Source of the DNA: Campylobacteraceae bacterium
Lineage (GTDB): Bacteria; Campylobacterota; Campylobacteria; Campylobacterales; Sulfurovaceae
Assembly (NCBI GenBank): GCA_026986085.1
Contig: JALSPE010000105.1
Location: forward strand, 1-6,935
Direction of reading: 5' to 3'
Length of the DNA stretch: 6,935 nt
Part shown: positions 6,138 to 6,935 of the stretch, piece by piece
How positions within the stretch are numbered: the stretch's first letter is position 1
Layout of the letters: every line of letters begins with the position of its first letter
Notes under the pieces: generated by a model
Seen by the model: only the letters and a program-made list of their open reading frames with translations
The model's database searches: none
Told to the model about the DNA's origin: nothing
Made by a program: the position numbers and the translations under genes

Positions 6138-6146
6138 TGCTACAAT
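6138..6146 (+). promoter_or_regulatory. Extended -10 promoter of the thioferritin operon
   Basis: TGCTACAAT combines a TG extension with a TACAAT -10 box. No TTGACA-like -35 hexamer is present. Instead a T-rich stretch lies at 6111-6125, as is common in Campylobacterota promoters. The start would be near 6153, giving a leader of about 46 bases with AAGGAG at 6187-6192, 6 bases before the ATG. Confidence 0.5.
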
Positions 6147-6198
6147 TTCTTATGGAAAAAAATTATCCATTAAAAAATATTTTATTAAGGAGTAGAAG

Positions 6199-6714
6199 AT
6201 GGCAAGAGTTGGTAACTCAATTATTAAAGGTATTGAGGTAGATGAAGTTATAAGACTACTAAACAAAGCTTATGCTGATGAGTGGTTAGCATACTATCAA
6301 TACTATATCGAAGAGAAAGTTGTAACAGGAATTATGAGTAAATCAGCAGTAACTGAACTTGCAGAACACGCTGCCGATGAGTTAAGACATGCAGATATGA
6401 TTGCAAATAGAATTATGCAACTTGGGGGAACACCTCTTCTTAACCCAAAGGAGTGGTTTACGCATACAAATTGTGGATATGAAGAGCCAAAAGATTTTGA
6501 TGTGGTGGCAATTTTAGAAGATGCTATCAAGGGTGAACAGTGTGCAATTAAAACTTATAGCAGTATTGTAGATTTAACACGCGATAAAGATATTGTAACT
6601 TACGATATTGTAAGCCAAATCTTGGCAGACGAGGTAGAACACGAAGAGGATCTTCAAGCTCTTAAAGATGATATAACAGATTTTGTTGAACAAGTTAAAA
6701 AAAGTATTAAATAA
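6199..6714 (+). CDS. Thioferritin / DpsL-type ferritin-like diiron protein
   Basis: This 171-aa cytoplasmic protein has a ferritin-like four-helix fold. It probably oxidises Fe2+ with peroxide and stores the iron, protecting DNA. The diiron ligands form two matched sets: E28 with E61xxH64 (DELRH), and E113 with E145xxH148 (DEVEH). It also has C92 (TNCGY) and C115 (EQCAI). From memory, this pairing of a bacterioferritin-like diiron site with two nearby cysteines, including the EQCAI segment and the KDxxTYDxxxxIL stretch, is the signature of the DpsL 'thioferritin' family characterised in Sulfolobus and Pyrococcus, which forms a 12-subunit cage. The start ATG has AAGGAG 6 bases upstream. The rubrerythrin-type gene begins 10 bases after its stop, so the two form an operon. 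A generic bacterioferritin-like label would also fit, but no haem-binding methionine is evident. Confidence 0.85.
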   Translation: MARVGNSIIKGIEVDEVIRLLNKAYADEWLAYYQYYIEEKVVTGIMSKSAVTELAEHAADELRHADMIANRIMQLGGTPLLNPKEWFTHTNCGYEEPKDFDVVAILEDAIKGEQCAIKTYSSIVDLTRDKDIVTYDIVSQILADEVEHEEDLQALKDDITDFVEQVKKSIK

Positions 6715-6724
6715 AGGAAAACAG

Positions 6725-6935
6725 ATGAAACAATATGAAACTTACAGATGTAACAAATGTGGCAATGAGGTAGAGGTTCAAAATGTTGGTGGTGGAACAT
6801 TGGTTTGCTGTGGGCAAGAGATGGAGTGCATTACAGATAATCTTACAGCAGTTAATTTAATGAAAGCATTTGCCGGAGAGTCTATGGCAAGAAATAAGTA
6901 TGAGTTTTTCGCAGAGATTGCATTTAATGAGGGCT
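6725..6935 (+). CDS. Desulforedoxin-rubrerythrin fusion (desulforubrerythrin-like), 5' part only
   Basis: The gene is cut by the window edge, and the first 70 codons are visible. Residues 1-35 are a desulforedoxin-type Fe(Cys)4 domain: CNKC (C9, C12), then GGGTLVCCG with adjacent C28 and C29. From about residue 40 a rubrerythrin-like diiron helix begins, with AFAGESMARNKYEFFAEIA carrying the expected ligand E52. This order matches Campylobacter jejuni desulforubrerythrin (desulforedoxin, diiron four-helix bundle, C-terminal rubredoxin), an NADH-linked peroxide/oxygen reductase. The rest, including any rubredoxin tail, lies outside the window, so full identity is inferred. AAAGGA precedes the ATG at 6725 by about 7 bases. 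Spacing of 10 bases from the thioferritin stop indicates cotranscription, joining iron storage to peroxide reduction. An extra C35 lies at the domain junction. Confidence 0.88.
   Translation, partial: MKQYETYRCNKCGNEVEVQNVGGGTLVCCGQEMECITDNLTAVNLMKAFAGESMARNKYEFFAEIAFNEG

Noticed and set aside
6303..6530. Open frame of 75 codons on the minus strand
   Set aside because: It is antisense to the thioferritin gene, whose metal ligands are all in frame; no independent support.

Overview
This is a low-GC window, roughly 30 % G+C outside the RNA gene. It most likely comes from a Campylobacterota (Epsilonproteobacteria) chromosome, for example a Sulfurimonas-, Sulfurovum- or Arcobacter-like organism. 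The case rests on short group-2-type ExbB and ExbD proteins (145 and 125 aa), tightly overlapping genes, and a desulforedoxin-rubrerythrin fusion of the kind described as desulforubrerythrin in Campylobacter jejuni. The genus cannot be fixed from the sequence alone.

Layout. Positions 1-217 are AT-rich and non-coding, with only a small perfect hairpin at 41-56. Positions 218-421 hold a GC-rich, rod-shaped RNA on the minus strand that I read as 6S RNA (ssrS). From 527 to 5950 everything lies on the minus strand and is tightly packed. In transcription order it runs nhaA (Na+/H+ antiporter), an AI-2E/PerM-family membrane protein, exbB, exbD, tonB, a FieF-like cation diffusion facilitator, and hemD, followed by the 6S RNA. 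The nhaA/perM, exbB/exbD, exbD/tonB and CDF/hemD pairs overlap, which implies translational coupling. A near-consensus promoter precedes nhaA, and a weak second one may precede the CDF gene. Positions 5951-6198 are a divergent intergenic region with promoters facing both ways. On the plus strand from 6199 come a thioferritin (DpsL-type ferritin-like protein) and, 10 bases after its stop codon, a desulforedoxin/rubrerythrin fusion cut by the right edge.

How the genes fit together. The left-going block joins ion homeostasis (NhaA) with the proton-motive-force-driven ExbB-ExbD-TonB motor for outer-membrane iron or cobalamin uptake, a divalent-metal exporter, and the tetrapyrrole enzyme HemD. The right-going pair looks like an iron-dependent peroxide and oxygen defence operon. 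Iron entry, iron export, haem synthesis and iron/peroxide detoxification therefore sit side by side.

The points most worth a second look are the 6S RNA fold, an apparent AUA start overlapping the nhaA stop, a lysine-saturated and proline-poor TonB spacer, and the thioferritin-desulforubrerythrin pair. I see no mobile element, CRISPR array or tRNA.
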